NCBI RefSeq assembly: GCF_042433895.1
Contig: NZ_JBHLUA010000008.1
Coordinates: 1 to 64,000 of the forward strand
Direction: 5' to 3'
Origin: Mesonia maritima
GTDB taxonomy: Bacteria; Bacteroidota; Bacteroidia; Flavobacteriales; Flavobacteriaceae
Length of the DNA stretch: 64,000 bases
The stretch's first letter is position 1. Each line of letters opens with the position of its first letter. Both the position numbers and the translations under genes were made by a program. This document shows, one piece after another, positions 6,743 through 16,302 of the stretch. The notes under the pieces were generated by a model. The model made no database searches and was not told where the DNA came from. It was given only the letters and a program-made list of their open reading frames with translations.

Positions 6743-9172
6743 ATGACTTATAATTTTAAAAGGTTAATTCCTCATTTTTTAGTTCTTCTTGGTTTTATCA
6801 TAATTGCGTTATTTTATTTTCATCCGGTGCTTCAGGGAAAAGTAATTTATCAAAGCGATATTGTGCAATATACCGGAATGGCGAAACAGCAAAATGATTT
6901 TAGAGCTGAAAATGATGCAGAACCTTATTGGACAGATGCTGCGTTTGGCGGAATGCCAACCTATCAATTAGGAGCAAATTATCCACATAATTACATAAAA
7001 CAATTAGATAGAACGCTACGTTTTTTACCTCGTCCGGCAGATTATTTATTTCTCTATTTCATTGGACTTTATATTTTACTGTTGTGTCTAAAAGTAGATT
7101 ATAAACTCGCTTTTTTAGGAGCCTTAGCTTTCGGTTTTTCAACTTATTTAATAATTTTATTAGGAGTTGGGCATAATTCAAAAGCACATGCCATTGCCTA
7201 TATGCCGGTAGTTTTAGCCGGAATAATTTTATGCTTCCGTAAAAAATATATTGGCGGCGGTTTATTGTTAGCGTTAGGAATGGCTTTAGAAATTAGCGCA
7301 AATCACTTCCAGATGACGTATTATCTTTTATTATTAGTAATCGTTTTAGGATTTGTTTATTTCATCGATTTTTTCAAGAAAAAGAAACTTCCACAGTTTT
7401 TTTCAGCCTTAGGAGTTATGGCAGTTGCTGTAATTTTGGCAATTGGCGCAAACGCCACAAATTTACTAGCTACACAAGAATACACGCAATTTAGTACCCG
7501 CGGGAAAAGCGAAATTAGCATAAATCCGGATGGAACACCGGATGCATCTCAAAAAGCTGGTTTAGATTACGATTATATAACCGAATACAGTTATGGCGGC
7601 TGGGAAACATTTAATCTTTTTATCCCACGTTTTATGGGTGGTTCAAGTTCAGAAGAACTCTCAACAGAATCAGCATCCTATAATTATTTACTTAATTTAG
7701 GCGCCACACCGCAACAAGCAAAAAGTTTTACTGAAGGAGCGCCAACCTATTGGGGAGAGCAAACCTATATTGGTGCACCGGCTTATATTGGTGCGAGTGT
7801 AATTTTCCTTTTTGTATTCGCTTTATTTCTTGTTCGCGGAAAATTAAAATGGTGGGTTGTCGGCGGTTCAATTTTAGCATTATTCCTTTCGTTGGGTGAT
7901 AACTTCTCAGGACTAACCAAATTTTTTATTGAAAATGTTCCTCTTTATAACAAATTTAGAGCAGTTTCTTCTATTCAGGTAATTATAGAATTATGTGTTC
8001 CTATATTAGCGGTTGTTGGTTTAGCAAAATTATTTCAATCCAGGATTGAAAATGATGCGAAAAAAAATGCGTTAAAATGGGCGACAATAATTGCCGGCGG
8101 TTTAAGCGTATTTTTCCTTTTAATGAAATCTGTACTGTTCGACTTTTCTACCGATAGCGATCGGATGTTTATCGAGCAACTTGGTCCGGATTTTATTAAC
8201 GCGCTTATTGAAGATCGTAAAGCCATGTTTACCACAGATGCTATTAGAAGTTTAGTATTTGTTTTACTTATTGCAAGCTTAATTTGGTTTTATCTGAAAA
8301 ATAAATTATCCCATAATCTAGTAATTGCCGGTGTCGCTCTTTTAATTTTAGTTGATTTAATTGCGGTTGATAAGCGTTATGTAAATGAAGAAGATTTTGT
8401 GAGTAAACGTCAAATGGAAGAACCATTCCAAATGACAGCTACAGATCAAGAAATTTTACAAGACGAGGGTCATTATCGTGTGTTAGATCTTTCGGGAAGT
8501 CCGTTAAATTCGGCGAGAGCATCTTATTTTCATAATTCTTTGGGCGGTTATCACGCGGCAAAACCTAAGCGAATTCAGCAGTTATTCGATTTTCATATTT
8601 ATAAAGGAAATAAAGAAGTGCTGAATATGCTGAATACAAAATATTCCATTCATTCCAACCAAGGAAAAGTGATGATGCAAGAAAATTTTGAAGCGAATGG
8701 AAATGCGTGGTTTGTAGAAAATATTAAAATTGTAGAAAATGCAAATGATGAAATTCTAGCGCTCGATAGTTTAAATACCAAGAAAACTGCAATTGTTCAG
8801 CAAGAATTTGAAGAATTTATTGTGAAGAAAAAATTTGCAGCAGATTCTTCAGCAACTATTCAATTAGAATCTTATCAACCTAATAAACTTACTTATTCTT
8901 ACAAAACTGAAAATGATCGGGTAGCGGTATTTTCTGAAATTTATTATCCTGGAGGTTGGGTAGCGCGTGTAGACGGAAAAGAAATTCCGCATTTTAGAGC
9001 CGATTTTGTTTTACGCGCAGCACTTTTACCGGCAGGAAATCATGAGTTAACATTCTCTTTTGAACCTGCGGTAATCCAAACCGGAAGTATGCTAAGTTTA
9101 ATTAGCTGTATAATTTTGCTAATTTTATTAATCTTAGGAATTTTATACAAGCTAAAGCAGCGAAAAGCTTAA
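6743..9172 (+). CDS. YfhO family multi-pass membrane protein (GT-C-like)
   Basis: An 809-residue integral membrane protein. Membrane helices occur from the N-terminus (HFLVLLGFIIIALFYFHPVL) through about residue 540, with a last pair near the C-terminus (MLSLISCIILLILLILGILY). After the first helix comes YQSDIVQYTGMAKQQNDF, the acidic periplasmic loop expected for YfhO/GT-C lipid-linked glycosyltransferases. The C-terminal soluble domain (about 560-770) carries the beta-sandwich phrases FSEIYYPGGWVARVDGKE and LPAGNHELTFSFEP typical of YfhO. The family is thought to transfer sugars from polyprenyl-phosphate donors. Substrate here is unknown. The stop is one base from the next ATG, so it is translationally coupled with the glycosyltransferase. 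Confidence 0.85.
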   Translation: MTYNFKRLIPHFLVLLGFIIIALFYFHPVLQGKVIYQSDIVQYTGMAKQQNDFRAENDAEPYWTDAAFGGMPTYQLGANYPHNYIKQLDRTLRFLPRPADYLFLYFIGLYILLLCLKVDYKLAFLGALAFGFSTYLIILLGVGHNSKAHAIAYMPVVLAGIILCFRKKYIGGGLLLALGMALEISANHFQMTYYLLLLVIVLGFVYFIDFFKKKKLPQFFSALGVMAVAVILAIGANATNLLATQEYTQFSTRGKSEISINPDGTPDASQKAGLDYDYITEYSYGGWETFNLFIPRFMGGSSSEELSTESASYNYLLNLGATPQQAKSFTEGAPTYWGEQTYIGAPAYIGASVIFLFVFALFLVRGKLKWWVVGGSILALFLSLGDNFSGLTKFFIENVPLYNKFRAVSSIQVIIELCVPILAVVGLAKLFQSRIENDAKKNALKWATIIAGGLSVFFLLMKSVLFDFSTDSDRMFIEQLGPDFINALIEDRKAMFTTDAIRSLVFVLLIASLIWFYLKNKLSHNLVIAGVALLILVDLIAVDKRYVNEEDFVSKRQMEEPFQMTATDQEILQDEGHYRVLDLSGSPLNSARASYFHNSLGGYHAAKPKRIQQLFDFHIYKGNKEVLNMLNTKYSIHSNQGKVMMQENFEANGNAWFVENIKIVENANDEILALDSLNTKKTAIVQQEFEEFIVKKKFAADSSATIQLESYQPNKLTYSYKTENDRVAVFSEIYYPGGWVARVDGKEIPHFRADFVLRAALLPAGNHELTFSFEPAVIQTGSMLSLISCIILLILLILGILYKLKQRKA

Positions 9173-9173
9173 T

Positions 9174-10463
9174 ATGCAAAAGGTTCTTATTATAACATAT
9201 TATTGGCCTCCTGCTGGAGGACCGGGCGTTCAGCGTTGGTTGAAATTTGCGACGCATTTAAAGAATTTCAATATTGAACCTATTTTATATGTTCCCGAAA
9301 ATCCGCATTATCCTATTCAAGATAAATCGTTGCTCGATGAAATTCCGAAGGATATAAAAATTTTAAAAAAGCCGATTGCCGAACCTTATCGATTTGCGAA
9401 AATTTTTTCAAAGAAAAAAACCGAACGTATCAGCAGCGGAATTATCGATAAGAAAAAATCGAATAGTTTACTGCAAAACGCGTTGTTATTTGTTAGAGGA
9501 AATTTTTTTATTCCCGATGCCAGAAAATATTGGGTAAAACCTTCGGTAGAATTTTTGAAAAATTATCTTGAAGAAAATAATGTTTCTACAGTAATTACTA
9601 CCGGTCCACCACATAGTTTACATTTAATCGGTTTAAAATTAAAAGAAAATTCATCTTTAAAATGGATTGCAGATTTTCGCGATCCGTGGACGAGTATTGG
9701 TTATCATAAAGAATTAAAACTGACAAAATTTGCTGAAAAAAAACACGTGCAATTAGAAAAAGAAGTACTCACAAAAGCGTCGCATATTCTTACCACGAGT
9801 TTTAAAACAAAGCAAGAATTTGCTACAATAACGCAAAAACCAATTACGGTTATTACAAACGGATTTGAGCAAAAAAAGCATGAAAAAATTCCCTTAGATG
9901 AAAAATTTACGGTTTCCCATATCGGTTCGCTTTTAGCGGAAAGAAATCCTATAAATTTATGGAAAGCTTTAGCAGAATTGGTTCAGGAAAATAGAGATTT
10001 TAAGGAACATTTTCAATTACAACTTATCGGAAAGGTGAGTGGAGAAGTAGTGCAAAGCATTAAAAATGAAGGTTTACAAGATTTTTTATTGAATAGAGGT
10101 TATGTTTCGCATAGAAAAGCAATTGAATACCAACGAAAATCACAAGTACTTTTATTAATTGAAATCGATAAAAAAGAAACCGAAGCGATTATTCCTGGAA
10201 AATTATTTGAATATTTAGCGACAAATCGACCAATAATCGCAATTGGTCCAAAAAATTGGGATGTCAAAAAAATTCTTGCAGATGTTCGTGTTTCCATACC
10301 ATTTTTATATCTAGAAAAAGAGAAAATAAAATCACAAATTCTCAAATATTTTAAAGCTTTTCAAGAAAATTCATTAAAAGAAAATCCTGTGGGACTTGAA
10401 AAATATACCCGAAAAGCCTTAACCGAAAAACTTTCAGAAGTTATTAAAAAAACAGCAAAATAA
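9174..10463 (+). CDS. Family 4-like glycosyltransferase (GT-B)
   Basis: A 429-residue GT-B enzyme. The N-terminal Rossmann half begins VLIITYYWPPAGGPGVQRWLKFATHL, the opening seen in many Bacteroidota GT4-like enzymes. WIADFRDPWTS lies near residue 165. The C-terminal donor half starts about residue 240 (FTVSHIGSLLAERNPINLW) and ends with the IIPGKLFEYLATNRPIIAIGP block, where the acidic residue that contacts the sugar nucleotide normally lies. It is cytoplasmic and probably acts on a lipid-linked or surface glycan intermediate together with the adjacent YfhO-like protein and flippase. The spacing is TAA-A-ATG with the upstream gene and three bases to the next. The sugar cannot be inferred. 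Confidence 0.85.
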   Translation: MQKVLIITYYWPPAGGPGVQRWLKFATHLKNFNIEPILYVPENPHYPIQDKSLLDEIPKDIKILKKPIAEPYRFAKIFSKKKTERISSGIIDKKKSNSLLQNALLFVRGNFFIPDARKYWVKPSVEFLKNYLEENNVSTVITTGPPHSLHLIGLKLKENSSLKWIADFRDPWTSIGYHKELKLTKFAEKKHVQLEKEVLTKASHILTTSFKTKQEFATITQKPITVITNGFEQKKHEKIPLDEKFTVSHIGSLLAERNPINLWKALAELVQENRDFKEHFQLQLIGKVSGEVVQSIKNEGLQDFLLNRGYVSHRKAIEYQRKSQVLLLIEIDKKETEAIIPGKLFEYLATNRPIIAIGPKNWDVKKILADVRVSIPFLYLEKEKIKSQILKYFKAFQENSLKENPVGLEKYTRKALTEKLSEVIKKTAK

Positions 10464-10465
10464 TT

Positions 10466-11926
10466 ATGGGCGTTGTTTTAAACCAATCGTTTAAAAATAT
10501 GATGACAACCTATTTTGGGTTTGTGATTGGTGCTATAAATGTTTTGTTTCTTTATCCACATTTCTTATCGCCAGAATATTACGGTTTGGTCACATTTTTA
10601 CTTTCTGCCAGCACATTAATTTGGCCAATAATGGGTTTAGGCGTTCACAATACGATTGTGAAATTTTACAGTTCATATAAAACGGAATCAGATCAGCATA
10701 AATTATTGACTTTCGCTTTAATTTTTCCTTTATTTATAGGAATTGTTTTAGGGATTTTTGGCTTCGTTTTTTATGAAGCAATTTTGGCTTATTTCAATAA
10801 AAATGAATTGGTTCAACCGTATGTTTGGTTAATTTTTGTAGTCGCTATTACCATTGCTTATTTTGAAGTATTTTTCGCTTGGGGAAAATTAAAATTTAAA
10901 AGTGTGTTCGGTAATTTTATGCGAGAAGTTTTTCATCGCGTTTGCATTACTATTTTATTAGCGCTAGTATATTTTGATTATTTAAGTGTTGAAGAATTTA
11001 TTTATTCTTTAGTATTTGTCTATTTAGCTCGAACGCTTGTAATTATGGTTTACGCGTTTAAATTGCTTCCGCCAACGTTGGATTTTCGACTTCCGCATAA
11101 TAAAAGTTCAATTTTTAAATATTCCTTTTTAATCTTTATAGCTGGAACGGTTGCTACAGCCTTGCTGGATTTAGATAAAGTAATGATTGAACATTATTTG
11201 CCGATTGAAAATGTTTCGGTTTACGGAATCGCGGTTTATGTAGCTTCTGTTATTGCGGTGCCTTCTCGAGCGATGCAACAAATTTTACATCCGATTACAG
11301 CTTCTTTATTGAATAATAAACAACGCGTTGAACTGGATAAAATGTATAAAAAAAGTTCTGTTACGTTGTTGGTTGTAAGTGGATTAATTTTTACTTTAAT
11401 TATTACCAACATTAATAGTTTATATTATTTAATGCCCGATGAATATGAGATTGAAGTCAGTATTTTATTATTACTCTGCGGAATTAAATTGTTCGATAAC
11501 CTATTGGGAAACAGCAATAGCATTTTATTAAATTCAGATTACTATCGCTTAATTTTAGTACTGGGAATAGCGGTATTATTGGTCGCTTTTATCTTGAATT
11601 TATGGTTAATTCCGGTTCTTGGTTTGTTAGGAGCCGCGATTGCGAGTTTTACAGCGTTTTTTCTTTACGATAGTTTTAAATTGGTGATTGTCTATCAAAA
11701 ATTAAATTTGCATCCTTTTACGCTGAAAACATTTCAAGTAATGATTTTAATCACCTTGCTTAGTTTTATCTTTTATTACCTAGAGTTTAATCTTCCACCT
11801 TTGGTCAGCATTATTTTAAAATCAAGCCTTATTTCAATTATATATTTAGCGGTGACGTATTTTCTTAATTTTTCTAATGACATTACCGAAACCATCAATA
11901 AATATCTAAAAAAACAAACTCCTTGA
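10466..11926 (+). CDS. Polysaccharide/oligosaccharide flippase (Wzx-like, MOP superfamily)
   Basis: A 486-residue multi-pass membrane protein with about 12-14 hydrophobic segments. It opens LNQSFKNMMTTYFGFVIGAINVLFLYPHFLSPEYYGLV, characteristic of Bacteroidota lipopolysaccharide-type flippases. Members turn lipid-linked oligosaccharides across the inner membrane. Its place as the last gene after the YfhO-like protein and glycosyltransferase, with gaps of one to three bases, indicates one transcription unit for a surface glycan. The last codons and stop form half of a hairpin that ends the opposed gene at 11971, so the end of this gene cannot change freely. Confidence 0.85.
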   Translation: MGVVLNQSFKNMMTTYFGFVIGAINVLFLYPHFLSPEYYGLVTFLLSASTLIWPIMGLGVHNTIVKFYSSYKTESDQHKLLTFALIFPLFIGIVLGIFGFVFYEAILAYFNKNELVQPYVWLIFVVAITIAYFEVFFAWGKLKFKSVFGNFMREVFHRVCITILLALVYFDYLSVEEFIYSLVFVYLARTLVIMVYAFKLLPPTLDFRLPHNKSSIFKYSFLIFIAGTVATALLDLDKVMIEHYLPIENVSVYGIAVYVASVIAVPSRAMQQILHPITASLLNNKQRVELDKMYKKSSVTLLVVSGLIFTLIITNINSLYYLMPDEYEIEVSILLLLCGIKLFDNLLGNSNSILLNSDYYRLILVLGIAVLLVAFILNLWLIPVLGLLGAAIASFTAFFLYDSFKLVIVYQKLNLHPFTLKTFQVMILITLLSFIFYYLEFNLPPLVSIILKSSLISIIYLAVTYFLNFSNDITETINKYLKKQTP

Positions 11927-11946
11927 CACTAAAACCAAGGAGTTTG
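11915..11946 (-). terminator. Rho-independent terminator for the minus-strand gene, overlapping the flippase 3' end
   Basis: An 11-bp perfect stem (CAAACTCCTTG with CAAGGAGTTTG) with a ten-base loop. The T-run lies on the minus strand (complement of the A-run at 11907-11914), so it ends the secreted-protein gene at 11971. Its left arm codes for the last residues and stop of the flippase. Confidence 0.8.
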
Positions 11947-11970
11947 AAAAAACTAACCAAAACTATTGCT

Positions 11971-12960
11971 TTACCTTCTGGTTGAAGTCGCACTACTTCG
12001 TCCGGAAGATCTACTAGATGTACGAGAATTGTAACTAGTTGGTTTTCTATTTCTTGTATTATTTTCTGAAGTCGTTTCAGAAGTTCTATTTCTCGTTGAA
12101 GAATTATTTTCAGAAGCTGAAGAATTTCTAGTCGCACGAGGTAGCGTTCTAGTGGTACTTAACGGTCTTTCATTATTTCTGGAAAGCTCTCTCGTATTAG
12201 TAGTAGATCGCGTAGTTGAAACTCTTTGAGAACGCGAGTTTGAACTTACATTAGAGTTTATTGCACGTTTGCTACTTGTTCGCGTACCACGAGTATAAGA
12301 AGTAACTCGAGCTGAAGGTCTTAAAAAATCATCGTAATTCGATCTGTTCCGATAAGAACTGCTACGGTAATTATTATACGAAATTCTTCTCGGTTCATAA
12401 TAACTTCTATAAGGTCTTGTATAAACTACACAACGCGTTGGGACTGGTTTTACATAAAATTGATGCCAAGGTCGCGCTACGTAATATCTGTTATAAGGAT
12501 TTATATAACCTCTAAAGTGAACAAAACTTCCGTAAGAATTATATTGAATAAAAAGTCCGCCAACGCGTGCAAGTCTTCCAAATCGATTATAGAATAAATG
12601 TGTATTTCCGATCTGAATTACACGCCCGTAATAATCATAAAAAACAGGTGTATTTTCAATTTGTACTACCGCGCCAAAATCGTCATATTGTATAAATGGA
12701 TTATAATTATAACCCGCATTATAACTAATATTTACTGAAGGAGTTTGCACATCAACTCGTAAAGGTTGCGCAGGTAAATAATAAAAATCGAATTGACCGT
12801 CTGGATAAACAGCAAATTCAATATTACTTTCCGTAAAAATTATAGCGTTAGAATAATTATAGACTGCATTTTCATCTTCAGCTGCTTTTGTTGCAGAAGA
12901 AGCAAAAACAAAAATGCTCAGGAAAACAATTAGCTTTTTCATAATTATAGGTTTTTTCAT
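11971..12960 (-). CDS. Secreted protein with YD-like repeats and a basic Arg/Ser/Thr/Asn-rich tail; function unknown
   Basis: A 329-residue exported protein. The signal peptide is within residues 1-26 (MKKLIVFLSIFVFASSATKA). An ATG at 12942 would start exactly at it and is an alternative. Residues about 89-155 hold four degenerate units of 15-17 residues with the pattern aromatic-Tyr-x-x-aromatic-Gly-x-Val-x-x-Ile-Gly, such as FYDYYGRVIQIGNTH and FYNRFGRLARVGGL, recalling YD or WG-type repeats. From about residue 200 to the end it is low-complexity R, S, T and N with almost no hydrophobic or acidic residues. One cysteine (177) remains in the mature chain. I do not recognise the family. It faces a glycan-export operon but is not part of it. 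Confidence 0.7.
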   Translation of the reverse strand: MKKPIIMKKLIVFLSIFVFASSATKAAEDENAVYNYSNAIIFTESNIEFAVYPDGQFDFYYLPAQPLRVDVQTPSVNISYNAGYNYNPFIQYDDFGAVVQIENTPVFYDYYGRVIQIGNTHLFYNRFGRLARVGGLFIQYNSYGSFVHFRGYINPYNRYYVARPWHQFYVKPVPTRCVVYTRPYRSYYEPRRISYNNYRSSSYRNRSNYDDFLRPSARVTSYTRGTRTSSKRAINSNVSSNSRSQRVSTTRSTTNTRELSRNNERPLSTTRTLPRATRNSSASENNSSTRNRTSETTSENNTRNRKPTSYNSRTSSRSSGRSSATSTRR

Positions 12961-13263
12961 AATTACTTAAAATGTTTTCAAAACATGTGCCAAAAAAATA
13001 TTTTTTGTATATTTGAAAATAAGCTCTAATCAAAAAAATAAAATATTCAGAGGAAATAATTTGTAAATTAGACAAAAATTGAAGCTTTTACATCTCGATC
13101 GATTATCGAGTAAAACAGAAAACCCCTAGAAATTAATCTAAGGGCTTTCCAACTAACCAACCAAAAAATTAATTATCACTCATCGCAAAAGCAATTTTTG
13201 ATAATCAATTTATAAGTTACAACTACTGTGCCAATTACATTAGATAATTGGTGATTGTTGGTA
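12961..13263. other. Intergenic region with uvrA terminator and a small palindrome
   Basis: This 303-base gap separates two genes transcribed leftward. It holds the probable uvrA terminator (13112-13148) and, next to it, a short perfect palindrome CTCGAT-cgatt-ATCGAG at 13094-13110. The rest is AT-rich. I see no open frame with a sensible start, no RNA gene and no clear -7 box for the gene at 11971. Confidence 0.5.
13112..13148 (-). terminator. Probable uvrA rho-independent terminator
   Basis: On the minus strand AAAGCCCTTAGA pairs with TCTAGGGGTTTT through a six-base loop, using two G-U pairs, followed by CTGTTTTA. It lies about 115 bases beyond the uvrA stop. Confidence 0.6.
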
Positions 13264-16053
13264 TTATGAGAGTTTTTCTTTTAAATACTTGGCAGTATAC
13301 GATTTTTTGTTTTTTGCTACTTCTTCCGGTGTTCCAGTAGCGATTAAATTTCCACCTTTATTTCCGCCTTCTAAACCGAGATCAATTACATAATCGGCGC
13401 ATTTTACCAACTCCATATTATGTTCAATCACAATTACAGAATGGCCTTTTTCTAACAACGCATTAAAAGAAGCTAATAATTTCTGAATATCGTGAAAATG
13501 TAATCCGGTAGTTGGTTCATCAAAAATAAATAGCGCTTTGTCTTTTGTTGTTCCTTTTCCTAAGAAAGAAGCTAACTTAATACGTTGCGCTTCACCGCCA
13601 GAAAGAGTAGAGGAGCTTTGCCCTAAAGTTACATAACCCAAACCCACATCTAATAAGGGTTGTAATTTCCGTTTTATCTTGGTTTCAGAATGTTGTTTAA
13701 AAAAGTCAATAGCATCGGCAATTGTCAGGCTTAACACATCAAAAATTGATTTACCTTCAAATTTAATTTCTAAAACTTCATCTTTAAAACGTCGCCCTTT
13801 ACAAACATCGCATTCTAAATGTACATCTGCCATAAATTGCATTTCAATGGTTACTTCACCTTCACCTTTACAATTTTCACATCTTCCGCCATCTACATTA
13901 AAACTGAAATGTTTCGCTTTATAGCCGCGTACTTTTGCCAATTTTTGACTAGCGAATAAGTTTCTAATTTCATCGTAAGCTTTAATATATGTTACGGGAT
14001 TTGAACGAGAAGATCTTCCAATTGGGTTTTGATCTACAAATTCTATATTTTTTGTGTTGCTGAATTTCCCTTCAATTTTACTTACTTGTCCTAGTTTTTC
14101 ACCGTAACCGCCGGTTTCTTTTAAAATAGCCGGATAGAGAATTCGTTTAACCAAAGTACTTTTACCGCTACCGGAAACACCGGTAACCGCCGTGAAAACG
14201 CCTAATGGAAAACGAACATCAATATTTTTTAAATTGTGTTCTCGAGCGCCAATAATATCGATATAATATTTATGTTCTCTTCTTTTTTTAGGAACTTCAA
14301 TTTTTAATTCTTCATTTAAATATTTAGCCGTTAGCGAAGAAGATTTTAGAATTTGTTTGTAGGTTCCAGTAGCCACAACTTTACCGCCGTTGGTTCCGGC
14401 TTCAGGACCAATATCGATAATTTCATCGGCGGCTTTCATAATATCTTCATCGTGTTCTACTACAATTACTGTATTTCCTAAATCTCGTAAATTTTTTAAA
14501 ACTTCAATTAAACGTTCGGTATCACGCGGATGCAAACCAATACTGGGTTCATCTAAAATATACATAGAACCGACTAAACTACTTCCTAATGAAGTTGCGA
14601 GATTTATCCGTTGCGATTCTCCCCCCGAAAGTGTATTCGATTTTCGGTTAAGCGTTAAATAATTTAAACCGACATTCATTAAAAAATGTAGCCGACTATT
14701 AATTTCTTTTAAAATTCTTTTGGCAATTTTTTGGTCGTGTTCAGATAAGGTGATGTTTTTAAAAATTTCTACAACTTCATCGAGTGGTTTTTCTACCAAA
14801 TCGGTAATTGAAAAATTATCTACTTTTACGTAATCGGCTTCCGCTCTTAGGCGTTTTCCGTTGCAAACCCTACATTTTGTTTTTCCGCGATAGCGCGAAA
14901 GCATTACACGATTCTGAATTTTATAGGCTTTTGCTTCTAAATGATCAAAAAAACTGGTTAAACCTTCAAAATATTTATTTCCGGTCCACAGTAATTTTTT
15001 ATGTTCTGCGCTTAATTCAAAATAAGGTTTGTGAACAGGAAAATCGAATTTATGCGAATTATTCACTAATTGATCGCGATACCAACTCATACTTTCGCCA
15101 CGCCAAGGGAAAATAGCGTTTTCGTAAATCGAAAGCCCGGTATTTGGGATTATGAGATCTTCATCTAAACCAATTACATCACCGTAACCTTCACATTTTG
15201 GACAAGCGCCGTAAGGATTATTAAAGCTGAATAAATGAATGTTTGGCTCGTTAAACGTGATTCCGTCTAACTCAAATTTATTACTGAATTGTCTCGTAGA
15301 ATTTGAAGAAAGCGATTGAATAAAAAGTTCTCCTTTACCTTCGTAAAACGCAGATTGAATGGCATCTGCTAATCGATTATAAAAATCTTCATCGTCTTTT
15401 TTAATAACACGATCTACCACCAACATCACTTCTTTTGGCTTCAATTCCGATAAATCGGTTTCATCGATTCGTAAAACCTCATCTTTTACCAAAATTCTAC
15501 TAAACCCTTGTTGCTGTAAAATTTTTATTTTCTCTTCAATACTTCTTCCGTTTTCAGTAAAAATAGGAGCGAGGAGAAGCAGTTTTTCACGTTCTTCAAA
15601 GGTTTTAATGTAATTAATAACATCGGTAACCGTGTCTTTTTTTACTTCATTTCCCGAAATGGGTGAATAGGTTTTCCCAATTCTGGCAAATAATAATTTT
15701 AGGTAATCATAAATTTCAGTTGAAGTTCCTACCGTAGAACGCGGGTTAGTAGAATTTACTTTTTGTTCGATTGCTATTGCGGGTGCAATTCCTTTAATAT
15801 AATCTACTTTCGGTTTATCTAATCGTCCTAAAAATTGGCGCGCGTAAGAAGATAAACTTTCTACGTAACGGCGTTGACCTTCCGCATAAAGGGTATCAAA
15901 AGCTAAGCTGGATTTACCCGAACCCGACAAACCGGTTATTACCACCAATTTATTTCGAGGAATTACAACATTTATATCTTTTAAATTGTGGAGTTTGGCT
16001 CCTTTAATTATAATATTTTTTCTAGGATCTACCGTTGAAATATCTACTGCCAT
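13264..16053 (-). CDS. uvrA: Excinuclease ABC subunit A
   Basis: A 929-residue UvrA, close to the usual 940. It is the damage-recognition ATPase of nucleotide excision repair. The two ATPase modules carry Walker A motifs in GLSGSGKSSLAFDT (about residue 42) and GVSGSGKSTLVKR (about 625), and ABC signatures in NTLSGGESQRINLA and STLSGGEAQRIKLA. Zinc-binding cysteine pairs are present in CPKCEGYG, CRVCNGKR, CENCKGEG and CDVCKGRRF, so all zinc sites look intact. A -7 box (TATCTTTG) lies just upstream at 16073-16080 on the minus strand. No uvrB or uvrC is in the window. The gene is monocistronic. Confidence 0.98.
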   Translation of the reverse strand: MAVDISTVDPRKNIIIKGAKLHNLKDINVVIPRNKLVVITGLSGSGKSSLAFDTLYAEGQRRYVESLSSYARQFLGRLDKPKVDYIKGIAPAIAIEQKVNSTNPRSTVGTSTEIYDYLKLLFARIGKTYSPISGNEVKKDTVTDVINYIKTFEEREKLLLLAPIFTENGRSIEEKIKILQQQGFSRILVKDEVLRIDETDLSELKPKEVMLVVDRVIKKDDEDFYNRLADAIQSAFYEGKGELFIQSLSSNSTRQFSNKFELDGITFNEPNIHLFSFNNPYGACPKCEGYGDVIGLDEDLIIPNTGLSIYENAIFPWRGESMSWYRDQLVNNSHKFDFPVHKPYFELSAEHKKLLWTGNKYFEGLTSFFDHLEAKAYKIQNRVMLSRYRGKTKCRVCNGKRLRAEADYVKVDNFSITDLVEKPLDEVVEIFKNITLSEHDQKIAKRILKEINSRLHFLMNVGLNYLTLNRKSNTLSGGESQRINLATSLGSSLVGSMYILDEPSIGLHPRDTERLIEVLKNLRDLGNTVIVVEHDEDIMKAADEIIDIGPEAGTNGGKVVATGTYKQILKSSSLTAKYLNEELKIEVPKKRREHKYYIDIIGAREHNLKNIDVRFPLGVFTAVTGVSGSGKSTLVKRILYPAILKETGGYGEKLGQVSKIEGKFSNTKNIEFVDQNPIGRSSRSNPVTYIKAYDEIRNLFASQKLAKVRGYKAKHFSFNVDGGRCENCKGEGEVTIEMQFMADVHLECDVCKGRRFKDEVLEIKFEGKSIFDVLSLTIADAIDFFKQHSETKIKRKLQPLLDVGLGYVTLGQSSSTLSGGEAQRIKLASFLGKGTTKDKALFIFDEPTTGLHFHDIQKLLASFNALLEKGHSVIVIEHNMELVKCADYVIDLGLEGGNKGGNLIATGTPEEVAKNKKSYTAKYLKEKLS

Positions 16054-16072
16054 TTTTCTTGAATCTAAGCGG

Positions 16073-16080
16073 CAAAGATA
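16073..16080 (-). promoter_or_regulatory. uvrA -7 promoter box (TATCTTTG on the minus strand)
   Basis: The minus strand reads TATCTTTG followed by CC, an exact TAnnTTTG match 19 bases upstream of the uvrA ATG at 16053. A TTG on the minus strand (16105-16107) is 24 bases further upstream, slightly beyond the usual -33 spacing. Confidence 0.6.
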
Positions 16081-16302
16081 ACTATTCTAAACCGGTGAGA
16101 AAAGCAAAGAATTGACAGCTTAAATGTTAAATTATTTAACTTATTTGTTAATTTGAGTTCTATTTTGTTATATTTACCCAAATAAATACTAAAAAATCTA
16201 AATAGCCTATACCGAACAATTACTTTATTATTGATTAAATTTTATTGTTAACCCCTTCTGAACCAATTTTTTGGTAAAGGATTATTAATTAAAGTAATTG
16301 TT

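Noticed and set aside
11985..12310. CRISPR or tandem DNA repeat
   Set aside because: The repetitive look comes from Arg/Ser/Thr/Asn codons in the tail of the secreted protein. There is no regular repeat-spacer structure.
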